This document shows, piece after piece, positions 6,834-14,913 of a DNA stretch of 42,803 nucleotides. The translations under genes and the position numbers were made by a program. The DNA is taken from positions 1 through 42,803 of the forward strand of contig JAESSY010000065.1 of NCBI GenBank assembly GCA_016763855.1, read 5' to 3'. Within the stretch, counting starts at the first letter, position 1. Every line of letters begins with the position of its first letter. The notes beneath the pieces are model-generated. The model ran no database searches and was not told where the DNA came from. It saw only the letters and a list, made by a program, of their open reading frames with translations. This DNA comes from Pseudomonadales bacterium. GTDB taxonomy: Bacteria; Pseudomonadota; Gammaproteobacteria; Pseudomonadales; Azotimanducaceae.

Positions 6834-8993
6834 ATGTCATCAACAATCAGGGGGCCACGGCTCGCTACCAAACTGTTCATATTGATGAGCTTTGCCTTGG
6901 TGATTATTCCTTGGTTCAGCTATCTCTACCTTAGTGAAACCGAAGAACTTCTGGTTGACGGCCAAGCGAACGCTCAACTTTTAACTGCCGAAGGCATTTC
7001 AACATTACTCAATGGACGCTCAGATCTATTTTATGAACTACCACTTTCTCCAGAAGGTTATGAGCAACTCTATGCGCACCCCTTAAAAAATCCAATTCGC
7101 TTAGATGGGAAAAACAACGACTGGTCAGAAATACAAAATTATGAAGTCCATTTCGGAAACAAACAAGGTCCAGAGGATCAGCCGCCAAGCTTAGACAACC
7201 AATTTGGCCTACTCTTGGGGGAACACAACGACCAAATCTATGCCTTAATCAACATCCGGGATGATCGACTCGCCTATCGGGATCGCAATATTTTACGTTT
7301 GGATTTATCTGACCACATTCGAATTACCTATACCGGTCAAAATGATGAGATTAAGAAATTGGTCATCACCATGACCGAACCGGGTGTAACCACAGCCTAT
7401 TTAATGGACAACGAATGGCGGTATGCCATTGATGGGGGAACAGAAAACCGGGTCCAAGGCTTTATGTCAATTACGGATGAGGGTTACTTAATCGAGTTTA
7501 GAATTCCATTGAGCCTATTGGGATCCACTAAACACTTTGGCTTAGCCGTTGTAGATGTTGACGATACCGACACTCGCGTAATTGAATCTATTACAGGCTC
7601 ACTGCCTACAACAGAATCTGCAGGAATTGATGAGACTTTTGGTTTAGTACTGCTCAAGTCGCCCGAGGTACTTCGAATCATTCGGGGTTTGGGTTATTCC
7701 GGTGCAAACATTCAAGTTATCGATTCCCAAAGACGAGTACGAGCCGAAATCGGTAGCTACAAGAGCACTCAAATGGAAAAAGACCGGGACGACACATCAT
7801 CCAGTTTCTTAGCTTACGGCCGGCAATTGAGAGATTTTATTTATGAACTTGCGGATATTGGCCTCCGCGAATCCAATGACGAAGATAGGGATAGTGTCAT
7901 CTCTGATAGTTTATCTGGCCAGCCCAGCTATCAGCGGCGATATTCACCTGAAGAAGGCGAAACGATCATCGCGGCTCACCCTATCATTGTTGAGAACGAG
8001 GTTATTGGAACCGTTGTACTAAAACAAAACACAAAAAGAATTCTCCAAATAAGAAGAGACGCGATAAAACGGATCATCAACTTTTCAGTTTCATCTCTCG
8101 TAATTTTCGTATTTTTAATACTCGTTTTTTCTGTTCGACTCGCCCGGCGCATCAGAAAATTGGGTGCTGAAACCACGAATGCAATTGATCGGTATGGGCG
8201 GCTACAGACAAACCATCTCAAAAGCGAAATTCATTCTGGCGATGAGATTGGAGATCTTGCACGGAGTATTTCGAGCATGCTGTCTAAACTTCATCAACAC
8301 AATCAATTTCTCGAAAATATGCCGAGAACCCTAAGGCATGAAATTAATAACCCCCTCAATAACCTAAGTACTTCTCTACAAAATCTTGAAAATGAAAAAT
8401 CCGAATCTGCAAGAAAGAAATATATAGAAAGCGCCAAAAGAGGAGTAAACCGCATAGGGTTAATCATTCAGAACCTTGCTGACGCAGCAAGCCTAGAGGA
8501 GGCTTTGGAATCCGAAGAGTTTGAAGCTATTGATCTTTATCAATTACTTCAGAATTACCTTGCTAACTGCCGCGCAACCCATCCTGATCGAGAGTTTGAT
8601 TATCGAGGTACGCAGAGAGAAGTTAAGTGTATGGTATCCGACTACCATATCGAACAGCTCTTGGACAAACTCATTGACAATGCTGTCGATTTCTCTAGTC
8701 CCAATAGCGTCATCTCCGTGGGTCTATCAACAGACAATTCCAATATCACTATATTTGTATCGAATAAGGGACCGCTCATTCCTAACAATATGTTAGAAAA
8801 CATTTTCGACTCTATGGTTTCAGCGAGAGAATCAAATCCTGATAACCGCCTCCACTTCGGCATCGGCCTTTTTGTCGTCAGAGTGATCGCAGAGCACCAT
8901 GGTGGAAATGTTAGCGCTGCCAACTTGCCCTCAGGGCAAGGCGTCACAATTCGCGTCACCTTACCTCGCCTTACAGATGAACATGGTTCCTAA
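6834..8993 (+). CDS. Membrane sensor histidine kinase (PdsS-like) with CBM9/DOMON-like sensor domain
   Basis: This 719-aa kinase has a first membrane helix at about residues 12-33 and a large periplasmic part (34-414). That part includes a beta-rich module starting 'NPIRLDGKNNDWSE' (86-99) that looks like the family-9 carbohydrate-binding/DOMON-like fold. A second membrane helix (about 415-435) and a HAMP-like linker follow. The HisKA domain has phospho-acceptor H502 in 'LRHEINNPLNN', and the HATPase domain has the N box 'DKLIDNAVDFSS' (N616) and G box 'HFGIGLFVVR'. The layout and the 'LDGK-x-x-DW' start of the sensor match kinases of the proteobacterial dedicated sortase system (PdsS). Its start follows AAGG and is five bases after the response regulator. 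The signal is unknown; a sugar or cell-surface polymer is an inference from the fold. Confidence 0.88.
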   Translation: MSSTIRGPRLATKLFILMSFALVIIPWFSYLYLSETEELLVDGQANAQLLTAEGISTLLNGRSDLFYELPLSPEGYEQLYAHPLKNPIRLDGKNNDWSEIQNYEVHFGNKQGPEDQPPSLDNQFGLLLGEHNDQIYALINIRDDRLAYRDRNILRLDLSDHIRITYTGQNDEIKKLVITMTEPGVTTAYLMDNEWRYAIDGGTENRVQGFMSITDEGYLIEFRIPLSLLGSTKHFGLAVVDVDDTDTRVIESITGSLPTTESAGIDETFGLVLLKSPEVLRIIRGLGYSGANIQVIDSQRRVRAEIGSYKSTQMEKDRDDTSSSFLAYGRQLRDFIYELADIGLRESNDEDRDSVISDSLSGQPSYQRRYSPEEGETIIAAHPIIVENEVIGTVVLKQNTKRILQIRRDAIKRIINFSVSSLVIFVFLILVFSVRLARRIRKLGAETTNAIDRYGRLQTNHLKSEIHSGDEIGDLARSISSMLSKLHQHNQFLENMPRTLRHEINNPLNNLSTSLQNLENEKSESARKKYIESAKRGVNRIGLIIQNLADAASLEEALESEEFEAIDLYQLLQNYLANCRATHPDREFDYRGTQREVKCMVSDYHIEQLLDKLIDNAVDFSSPNSVISVGLSTDNSNITIFVSNKGPLIPNNMLENIFDSMVSARESNPDNRLHFGIGLFVVRVIAEHHGGNVSAANLPSGQGVTIRVTLPRLTDEHGS

Positions 8994-9176
8994 CGACAAA
9001 CAATGCTAAACATAAAATATTCTGAATAAAAATCAAAAAATGCCCTAACACTACTGGGGGAAGAAGTTAGGACTTAAACGCTAGCTTTAAAAAAATTTAT
9101 TTATTGAAAAGTCATATTGAGAAATGTAGCGGGGGACTATGGAAATGCCATGGAAAAACCCTTTGTTTAAGCTAAA

Positions 9177-9686
9177 TTAGTTGATAACCCTATCCTGAGT
9201 CAGGATATCTGCTTGAATTACATCCAATCGCCAATCTCCCTTTTTCCCTGCGTGGATAAGTAACTGCATTAGTGTTGGGTTAAGTTCACTACCAATCACT
9301 ATGTCAATTCCGTTACCTTCCTTTGGATGAATGCCCAAATGCAGTTCATCACCGTTAATTTTATAATTTAGTTTGAATGCCAATGGAATCGATTCACCCA
9401 AAGGAAACTCTTCGGCATCCTCGTTAAATTTCTGTTTGAAGTCTGCTCCTTGTATAGCTTGTTCAGACTTGAAATTCTTAATCGCTTCTTTCGCCTCAGG
9501 ATTAATCTGAGTTGATACATCGGGGTCGATATCTGCATGCTTTCTCAGGATTTCCAACAAAAGAAGAGAATACCTTCGCGTAATCCAAAATCGGTATTCT
9601 TGTTTCCCTGTAGAATTGATTCTAAACAGAATACGATCTTCTTCAGGCACAAAGAGCATTTGCATCTGTCTAATCGTTCCTGTCAT
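9177..9686 (-). CDS. Conserved protein of unknown function (about 170 aa)
   Basis: A soluble 169-aa protein with no signal peptide. It shows the pattern 'Q-M-L-F-V-P-E-E-D-R-I-L-F-R-I-N' then 'EYRFWITRRYSLLLLEIL', a middle segment 'EAIKNFKSEQAIQGADF', and 'LGIHPKEGNGIDIVIGSEL'. From memory this matches a conserved proteobacterial family of unknown function. The ATG at 9686 has GGAG seven bases upstream, which supports the start. It diverges from sahR, and the 44-bp palindrome lies 114 bp upstream of it, so it may share that regulation. Confidence 0.75.
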   Translation of the reverse strand: MTGTIRQMQMLFVPEEDRILFRINSTGKQEYRFWITRRYSLLLLEILRKHADIDPDVSTQINPEAKEAIKNFKSEQAIQGADFKQKFNEDAEEFPLGESIPLAFKLNYKINGDELHLGIHPKEGNGIDIVIGSELNPTLMQLLIHAGKKGDWRLDVIQADILTQDRVIN

Positions 9687-9799
9687 AAATATCTCCTACT
9701 CTAATGTACTTAGTATAAACACAAAGGGGCTTTGGCTAATGACTATTTACAGCATCCCGGACTACAGATCACCCTGAGAACCGTTATCACCACATCAGG

Positions 9800-9843
9800 C
9801 CTATCAAGGCTATATCAATATTAATTGATATAGCCTTGATAGG
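9800..9843. promoter_or_regulatory. 44-bp palindrome, probable SahR operator
   Basis: CCTATCAAGGCTATATCAAT (9800-9819) is repeated as its exact reverse complement at 9824-9843, around the spacer ATTA. Each 20-base arm holds two TATCAA half-sites, so a pair of dimers could bind. On the plus strand TTGATA (9836-9841) and TAAACT (9858-9863), 16 bases apart, could be -35 and -10 boxes of sahR-ahcY; the palindrome would cover the -35 box. SahR regulators are known to bind palindromes before methionine-cycle genes. Absence of a U-run and the position between divergent genes argue against a terminator. Confidence 0.7.
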
Positions 9844-9908
9844 ATTGTAATTACTGTTAAACTGTCTACATTAATTAACACTGATTTAATCTTTTTGAAC
9901 CTAAACCA

Positions 9909-10907
9909 TTGAACATAGCATCAAGCATCTCAGAGAAGACGTCCCAAAACTCACTCAGCCTATCAGAGCCCCTACTCCTCTTATGCAAGGCCAGTGCTGA
10001 CGCATTGCGTCTGGAGATTTTGCGAGTCTTACGGACAGAGTCTTTTGGTGTTCTTGAGCTATGTCGAATTTTCAACATGCCTCAGCCTGGTATGAGCCAT
10101 CATCTTAAGATATTAGCCAAGGTAGGGTTATTAGCAACTAGGCGAGAAGGAAACTCCATCTTCTATCATCGCAACACCCAACAACAAACACTGAATGAAT
10201 TCCGTAAAACCCTGTTCAATGCCATTGATAAATCTCCATTAGAGCAATCGGTACTTGAGGGCATAAAGCGTGTCCAATCTGAAAGGTCACAACAGTCCGC
10301 AGCTTTCTTTCATAAGAATGCAGACAAGTTCAAGGAGGATCAGGATTTAATCGCGAAGTTTTCTCACTACATGGACAGCCTAGAAGAAATGCTAGAAGAA
10401 TTATCGGAACAAACGCGTGTTATTGAAATTGGGCCCGGTGAATCTCCTCTCCTGAATAGTTTGGCAAAGCGCTTTGATCATGTCACTGCAATAGACAACT
10501 CCCCTATCATGCTCGAAAAAGCGCGAATGGGACTTTCAAAAGATCTAGTCAAAAAAGTGACTTTTCTTTTTGGAGATATTGAAAGTGCAGCCCAAAAGGC
10601 AACCAACAGTTTTACAGGAGTAGAATTAATCATTCTCAATATGGTCTTGCATCACATGGCATCACCTAGCCAATTTTTTAAAATAGCGAGCGAAGCCTTA
10701 AGCAAACGCGGCAAGATACTGATTGTCGATCTCTGTCAGCATCATCAGGATTGGGCAAGAGAAGTTTGCGGCGACTTGTGGCTCGGATTTGTACCATCTG
10801 ATTTAGATCACTGGGCGCTAGATGCCGGTATGGAAATCGGTAAAAGTGCCTATCTCGGTTTGAAAAACGGTTTTCAAGTACAACTTAGAGTATTTGAAAA
10901 AAAATAA
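9909..10907 (+). CDS. sahR: SahR-type transcriptional regulator: ArsR HTH fused to SAM-methyltransferase fold
   Basis: This 332-aa protein has an ArsR-type winged helix (about 22-95) with '[11 protein letters not shown]', '[27 protein letters not shown]' and '[10 protein letters not shown]'. A class I methyltransferase fold begins at about residue 165, with motif I '[12 protein letters not shown]' (E173-E178) and '[15 protein letters not shown]'. This fusion, placed directly before ahcY, is the SahR architecture: a regulator that senses S-adenosylhomocysteine in the methyltransferase-like domain and represses methionine-cycle genes. The start TTG (9909) is the only good candidate after the in-frame stop at 9882; there is no clear ribosome binding site. 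It is followed by ahcY after 37 bp and probably autoregulates through the palindrome at 9800-9843. Confidence 0.85.
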   Translation: MNIASSISEKTSQNSLSLSEPLLLLCKASADALRLEILRVLRTESFGVLELCRIFNMPQPGMSHHLKILAKVGLLATRREGNSIFYHRNTQQQTLNEFRKTLFNAIDKSPLEQSVLEGIKRVQSERSQQSAAFFHKNADKFKEDQDLIAKFSHYMDSLEEMLEELSEQTRVIEIGPGESPLLNSLAKRFDHVTAIDNSPIMLEKARMGLSKDLVKKVTFLFGDIESAAQKATNSFTGVELIILNMVLHHMASPSQFFKIASEALSKRGKILIVDLCQHHQDWAREVCGDLWLGFVPSDLDHWALDAGMEIGKSAYLGLKNGFQVQLRVFEKK

Positions 10908-10944
10908 CATCCACACACCAACCCCAAAGAGTAAAAGAGGAATT

Positions 10945-12306
10945 ATGAGCGATTACAAAGTTAAAGATATTAGCCTGGCAGATTTTGGCCGTGCAGAAAT
11001 TCAACTCGCCGAAGCTGAAATGCCCGCATTGATGGCACTTAGGAAAAAATATAAAACTGATCAACCATTAAAGGGCGCCAATATTATTGGGTGTATCCAT
11101 ATGACAATCCAAACAGCAGTATTGATGGAAACATTGATTTATTTGGGTGCCGACATCCGATGGTCTTCTTGTAATATTTTTTCTACTCAGGATCATGCCG
11201 CAGCAGCTATGGCTGAGAAAGGCATCCCTACCTTCGCCTGGAAAGAAGAAACAGAAGAAGAGTTCTTATGGTGCATCGAACAAACCATATTAAAAGACGG
11301 TGCACCATGGGACGCGAACATGATACTTGATGACGGTGGAGATCTGACCGATATGATCCACGAAAAGTACCCCGAAATGCTTGAAAAAATACACGGTATC
11401 ACTGAGGAAACAACAACCGGCGTCCACCGGCTTATCGAAATGATGGAAGCGGGAGAATTGAAGGTACCTGCAATTAACGTCAATGATTCTGTTACCAAGT
11501 CAAAGAACGACAATAAATATGGATGTCGGCACAGTTTAAACGATGCCATCAAACGTGGCACAGATATGCTAATGGCAGGAAAACGTGCTCTCGTTATCGG
11601 ATACGGTGATGTCGGTAAAGGCTCAGCCGCAAGCCTTCGACAAGAAGGTATGATTGTGCGGGTAGTTGAGATTGATCCAATTTGCGCGATGCAAGCCTGT
11701 ATGGACGGCTATGAAGTCGTCTCGCCTTACAAAAATGGAATTAACACAGGGAAAATTGACGACATCGATACTTACTTGATGAATCGTACCGACTTGATTT
11801 GTACCTGTACAGGCAACGTCAATGTTTGTGACGAGAATATTTTACGGACAATTAATGCTAACGCGGTTGTTTGTAATATTGGTCATTTTGACACTGAAAT
11901 TGACACTAAATTCATGCGTGACAATTGGAAGTGGGAAGAAGTAAAGCCTCAAGTACACAAAATTTATCGAAGCGATGACAAAGCAGATTACATAATCTTA
12001 CTCTCTGAAGGCCGCTTAGTTAATTTGGGCAACGCAACGGGTCATCCATCAAGAATCATGGACGGTTCATTTGCTAATCAAGTCCTTGCACAGATGTATC
12101 TCTTTGAGCAAAAATGGGCTGACCACAACCTTAGTCAGCGCCAACCCATCACCGTCGAGGTACTTCCCAAAGCATTGGATGAGGAAGTCGCTCTTTATAT
12201 GGTTCAAGGTTTTGGTGGCACTATGACAAAACTAACCGATCAACAAGCTAAGTATATTCGCGTGCCAGAAGAAGGTCCTTACAAACCTGAATCCTATAAG
12301 TACTAG
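10945..12306 (+). CDS. ahcY: Adenosylhomocysteinase (S-adenosylhomocysteine hydrolase)
   Basis: This 453-aa cytoplasmic enzyme splits S-adenosylhomocysteine into adenosine and homocysteine, removing the inhibitor of methyltransferases. It contains the family signatures '[12 protein letters not shown]', 'STQDHAAAA', '[16 protein letters not shown]', the NAD-binding '[12 protein letters not shown]', and the C-terminal '[13 protein letters not shown]', which is full length for the family. It also has the bacterial insertion around '[29 protein letters not shown]'. The start is ATG at 10945 behind AGAGG; a longer frame begins at 10894 inside sahR but its extra residues do not fit the family. It forms an operon with sahR and ends at a clear terminator. 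Confidence 0.97.
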   Translation: MSDYKVKDISLADFGRAEIQLAEAEMPALMALRKKYKTDQPLKGANIIGCIHMTIQTAVLMETLIYLGADIRWSSCNIFSTQDHAAAAMAEKGIPTFAWKEETEEEFLWCIEQTILKDGAPWDANMILDDGGDLTDMIHEKYPEMLEKIHGITEETTTGVHRLIEMMEAGELKVPAINVNDSVTKSKNDNKYGCRHSLNDAIKRGTDMLMAGKRALVIGYGDVGKGSAASLRQEGMIVRVVEIDPICAMQACMDGYEVVSPYKNGINTGKIDDIDTYLMNRTDLICTCTGNVNVCDENILRTINANAVVCNIGHFDTEIDTKFMRDNWKWEEVKPQVHKIYRSDDKADYIILLSEGRLVNLGNATGHPSRIMDGSFANQVLAQMYLFEQKWADHNLSQRQPITVEVLPKALDEEVALYMVQGFGGTMTKLTDQQAKYIRVPEEGPYKPESYKY

Positions 12307-12319
12307 GATCGCTCTATCC

Positions 12320-12351
12320 ACCGCGCTCTTCTTTGAGCGCGGTTTTCCTTT
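12320..12351 (+). terminator. Rho-independent terminator after ahcY
   Basis: CCGCGCTC (12321-12328), loop TTCTTT, GAGCGCGG (12335-12342) form a perfect GC-rich 8-bp stem followed by TTTTCCTTT. It starts 14 bases after the ahcY stop, and ends the sahR-ahcY transcript. Confidence 0.92.
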
Positions 12352-12465
12352 CGTTCGACAAAAACCTCTCTCTAAAAATATCTGAGTACAAGATGAAGAT
12401 ACTTGTATTCAGAAGAGGGAAACTAGAGAATCAACGACCCGCTTCCACTCGAACATTTATAAAAT

Positions 12466-13329
12466 ATGAAACAAGAGTTAAAGGACTTGCTCGACCTACT
12501 CGATCTGGAACCCATCGAAGTTAATATTTTTCGTGGTGTTAGCCCTGATGAAGGTTGGCAAAGGGTCTATGGCGGACAGGTTATTGGCCAGGCACTAGTT
12601 GCAGCTTCACGTACAGTAGAAGATCAGAGCCGCCTTGCCCACAGCTTACACGGTTACTTTTTGCGTCCGGGGGACACGACAATACCAATTCTCTATGAAG
12701 TAGATCGTATTCGTGACGGAAAAAGTTTTACGACTAGGCGTGTTGTCGCCACCCAACGAGGCAGAGCAATTTTCAGCATGTCGGTCTCGTTCCAAGTCGC
12801 AGAAGATGGATTAGAACATCAGTTTGAAAAACCAAATGTAAAGAACCCTGAAGATTGCCTTACCCAAATCGAACTTAACGAAAAATTTTCAGATGATATA
12901 CCGGAAGCATTTAAGCAACGCAGCCTTAGACCACAACCTATCGAAATGCGATTTGTAGAACCCATCAATCAGTTCAAACCGGTAAAAATGCCACCACATC
13001 AAAACACGTGGATTAAAGCCGCTGACACAATGCCTGATGACCTGAGACTGCATCAATGCCTCCTTGCCTACGCATCAGATATGACATTGATTGACACAGC
13101 TGTACGCCCCCATGGTTTAAGCTGGACTGATGACAACTTTCAAGTCGCGAGCCTGGATCACGCTATGTGGTTCCATCGCCCCTTTAAGATGGATGACTGG
13201 TTACTCTATGCGCAGGATAGCCCCTATGCAGGTGGAGCCAGAGGTCTAAGCCGTGGTGCTTTCTATACCCAGAAAGGTGAATTGATTTCTTCTGTCGCTC
13301 AAGAAGGGTTAATTCGCCTGCATCAATAA
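12466..13329 (+). CDS. tesB: Acyl-CoA thioesterase II
   Basis: This 287-aa protein hydrolyses acyl-CoA to free fatty acid and CoA. It has the double hotdog layout of TesB: N-terminal 'RVYGGQVIGQALVAAS' with 'HSLHGYFLRPGD', and a C-terminal repeat with 'LAYASDMTLIDTA' (the Asp corresponding to the catalytic Asp204 of E. coli), 'SLDHAMWFHRPF' and 'SVAQEGLIR' holding the conserved Gln. Length matches the family (about 285 aa). The ATG at 12466 follows TATAAAAT with no clear Shine-Dalgarno sequence. It is a single gene separated from ahcY by a terminator. A 10-bp imperfect hairpin (12383-12411) lies between the terminator and this gene. Confidence 0.93.
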   Translation: MKQELKDLLDLLDLEPIEVNIFRGVSPDEGWQRVYGGQVIGQALVAASRTVEDQSRLAHSLHGYFLRPGDTTIPILYEVDRIRDGKSFTTRRVVATQRGRAIFSMSVSFQVAEDGLEHQFEKPNVKNPEDCLTQIELNEKFSDDIPEAFKQRSLRPQPIEMRFVEPINQFKPVKMPPHQNTWIKAADTMPDDLRLHQCLLAYASDMTLIDTAVRPHGLSWTDDNFQVASLDHAMWFHRPFKMDDWLLYAQDSPYAGGARGLSRGAFYTQKGELISSVAQEGLIRLHQ

Positions 13330-13507
13330 ACACCGTCATGCCTTTGAGAGCAGACCCAGGGAAATAGATCCACGGATGTAAGTCTGATACTCATCTCAGT
13401 TTTAGGGCTATTGGACGCAAAAACCAAACACGCCTTTCTAGATTGATTAGATTCAATTTGTGGAAGATTTGTTTTGCTATACAGGTCTTTACTGATAAGA
13501 CAAAACA

Positions 13508-13530
13508 AACAAATCTCGTCTTACTACGTC
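13508..13530 (+). promoter_or_regulatory. Possible ECF-type promoter before the FecR-like gene
   Basis: AAC (13508-13510), 16 bases, then CGTC (13527-13530) matches the AAC-N16-CGTC pattern of many ECF sigma promoters, 38 bases before the ATG of the mini-FecR gene. A small inverted repeat TAAGAC/GTCTTA (13496-13501, 13518-13523) overlaps it. The neighbouring ECF sigma gene makes this attractive, but seven matched bases are weak evidence. Confidence 0.25.
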
Positions 13531-13568
13531 TAAGTAATATAATAAAGTGTGACTGGAAAGGAAAACAT

Positions 13569-13934
13569 ATGATCAAGAAGGCCGTGCAAGATGAAGAGCA
13601 AAGTGAGGATGTAGTTGCGATTCGTTGGTTTGTAAGACTACGCGCTGAGGACAAAACTGAAATAGAACACGATCAATTTTTAGATTGGCTCTTTGAGTCA
13701 CAAACTAATCAACAAGCTTTCACTGAAATTCTCAGCCTGTGGAATTCTTTGGAAGTGGTAAAAAGATTGCGCTTTAATAAACAATTATATGAATTATTTG
13801 ATGCGCTACCCGCTCTAAATTTACTTCAAAAGCGCACCAAGAACGCTAATCTCTGCAGCTCTGAACTCAGCCAACTATCCCAAACAAGCATCTCTAAATC
13901 AGCATCGACCGAACTGCTTTTTAGGTCAAGCTAA
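13569..13934 (+). CDS. Truncated FecR-like protein: DUF4880-type N-terminal domain only
   Basis: A 121-aa protein whose residues about 14-62 ('AIRWFVRLRAEDKTEIEHDQFLDWLFESQTNQQAFTEILSLWNSL') match the N-terminal cytoplasmic domain of FecR anti-sigma/sigma-regulator proteins, the part that contacts the ECF sigma factor. Full FecR proteins are about 320 aa, with a membrane helix and periplasmic FecR domain; both are missing here, and residues 63-121 have no membrane segment. The ATG at 13569 has AAAGGA nine bases upstream. The stop shares four bases (CTAA, 13931-13934) with the stop of a convergent ECF sigma gene. It may be a soluble regulator of that sigma, or a decayed fecR remnant. Confidence 0.7.
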   Translation: MIKKAVQDEEQSEDVVAIRWFVRLRAEDKTEIEHDQFLDWLFESQTNQQAFTEILSLWNSLEVVKRLRFNKQLYELFDALPALNLLQKRTKNANLCSSELSQLSQTSISKSASTELLFRSS

Positions 13935-14452
13935 GAGGCAATTTCCTCACGCAAGAATTTAAGCGCCTGTACAATATATTTTTCTACCATGCTCGTTGTC
14001 ACACCCATATCCTTGGCAATTTGAGGGTAGGTCATTTCAGTCCCGCGATGCATAAGAAAAGCACGCCGAACTTTTTCTGGCATAAGTTCTACCGCCTTGT
14101 ATATTTGTTCCAGTTCTTGCTCTGCGCAAACTGTACGCTCAGCAGATGGTGAGTATTTTTCTTCATCAGATCGCTCATCCATCATTTCCTTGTCCAAAAA
14201 CTTATTATGGACTTTGGTTCGTCGAACCTGATCTATGAGGAGATTGTTAGCGGTCTTAAACAAAAAGGCTTTCGCATTCTCTAGTTGTTCAGTTTGCTGA
14301 AAGGTATGCATTCGCAAAAACGCTTCTTGGGCCAAGTCATTAGCATCTTCATTGTTCTGGGTTTTTTTTGATAGATATCGAATAAGCGGGGTCGCTAACT
14401 CGTCCATCACCGCATTATTTATCAAAGGCGCTGCGCCATATACTTTATTCAT
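13931..14452 (-). CDS. ECF sigma factor, FecI-like
   Basis: A 173-aa RNA polymerase sigma-70 family protein of the extracytoplasmic-function type. Region 2 spans about residues 20-90 ('LIRYLSKKTQNNEDANDLAQEAFLRMHTF', 'AKAFLFKTANNLLIDQVRR') and region 4 about 115-170 ('IYKAVELMPEKVRRAFLMHRGTEMTYPQIAKDMGVTTSMVEKYIVQAL'), which matches FecI-type sigma factors used for iron or siderophore responses. ATG start at 14452 with GAGG five bases upstream. Unlike classical fecI-fecR pairs, its FecR-like neighbour is on the opposite strand. No TonB receptor is adjacent, so the stimulus is unknown. Confidence 0.9.
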   Translation of the reverse strand: MNKVYGAAPLINNAVMDELATPLIRYLSKKTQNNEDANDLAQEAFLRMHTFQQTEQLENAKAFLFKTANNLLIDQVRRTKVHNKFLDKEMMDERSDEEKYSPSAERTVCAEQELEQIYKAVELMPEKVRRAFLMHRGTEMTYPQIAKDMGVTTSMVEKYIVQALKFLREEIAS

Positions 14453-14913
14453 ACAACCTCGTTAGGATATAACGATAGTTTGTCTAACCTGCATATTTGG
14501 CGCCAGAGGTTTTCTGAAAGCCTTTTTTGATTAACGAGCGCTAATGCCATGGTGTTGGCACGCCCCCCCAGGGTACAAACATTTACTCAAGCCGACACGA
14601 TAGCACAAATTTTAGCCATCGAAAACCCGATGTTTTAACCTCGGGAGCTATGCATTTTCGACTAAATTACACTTGGATATACCGATAAACACCCCTTATT
14701 CGTGCAAATTTGCCAATTCAATGGAACAGAGAATACTGTACAAAGTAGTAAGGGCTATTGATAATCACTTTCGTTTTAAAGTGGCAACTTATGCAAAGCA
14801 ATACAAGCGGACAAGTAAAATCCATTCAGAAACCACATTCTACCTGATATTCAGGGTTGAACAGGCATAGACATGGATTTTTACTGCCTTTCGGATAAAC
14901 ATGAGGAAATCTT
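14453..14913. other. Intergenic region between divergent sigma factor and moxR-like gene
   Basis: In these 461 bases I see no convincing gene. A 65-codon frame at 14673-14870 has no ribosome binding site or recognisable motif. The region must hold the promoters of both divergent units. A run of seven C (14563-14569) and T-rich stretches are present, but no strong hairpin or tRNA-like fold. Confidence 0.5.

Noticed and set aside
8994-9176. Terminator after the histidine kinase
   Set aside because: Only a 6-bp CCTAAC/GTTAGG pairing with a long loop was found and no adjacent U-run; too weak to list.
9687-10944. A SAH or SAM riboswitch before sahR-ahcY
   Set aside because: No riboswitch-like set of helices was seen; the large palindrome plus the SahR gene give a better explanation.
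12383-12411. Hairpin TGAGTACAAG/CTTGTATTCA before tesB as an operator
   Set aside because: Contains a mismatch, lies just after a terminator, and no regulator is linked; noted in the tesB entry only.
14673-14870. 65-aa plus-strand frame before the MoxR gene
   Set aside because: No ribosome binding site, no family pattern, composition not clearly protein-like.
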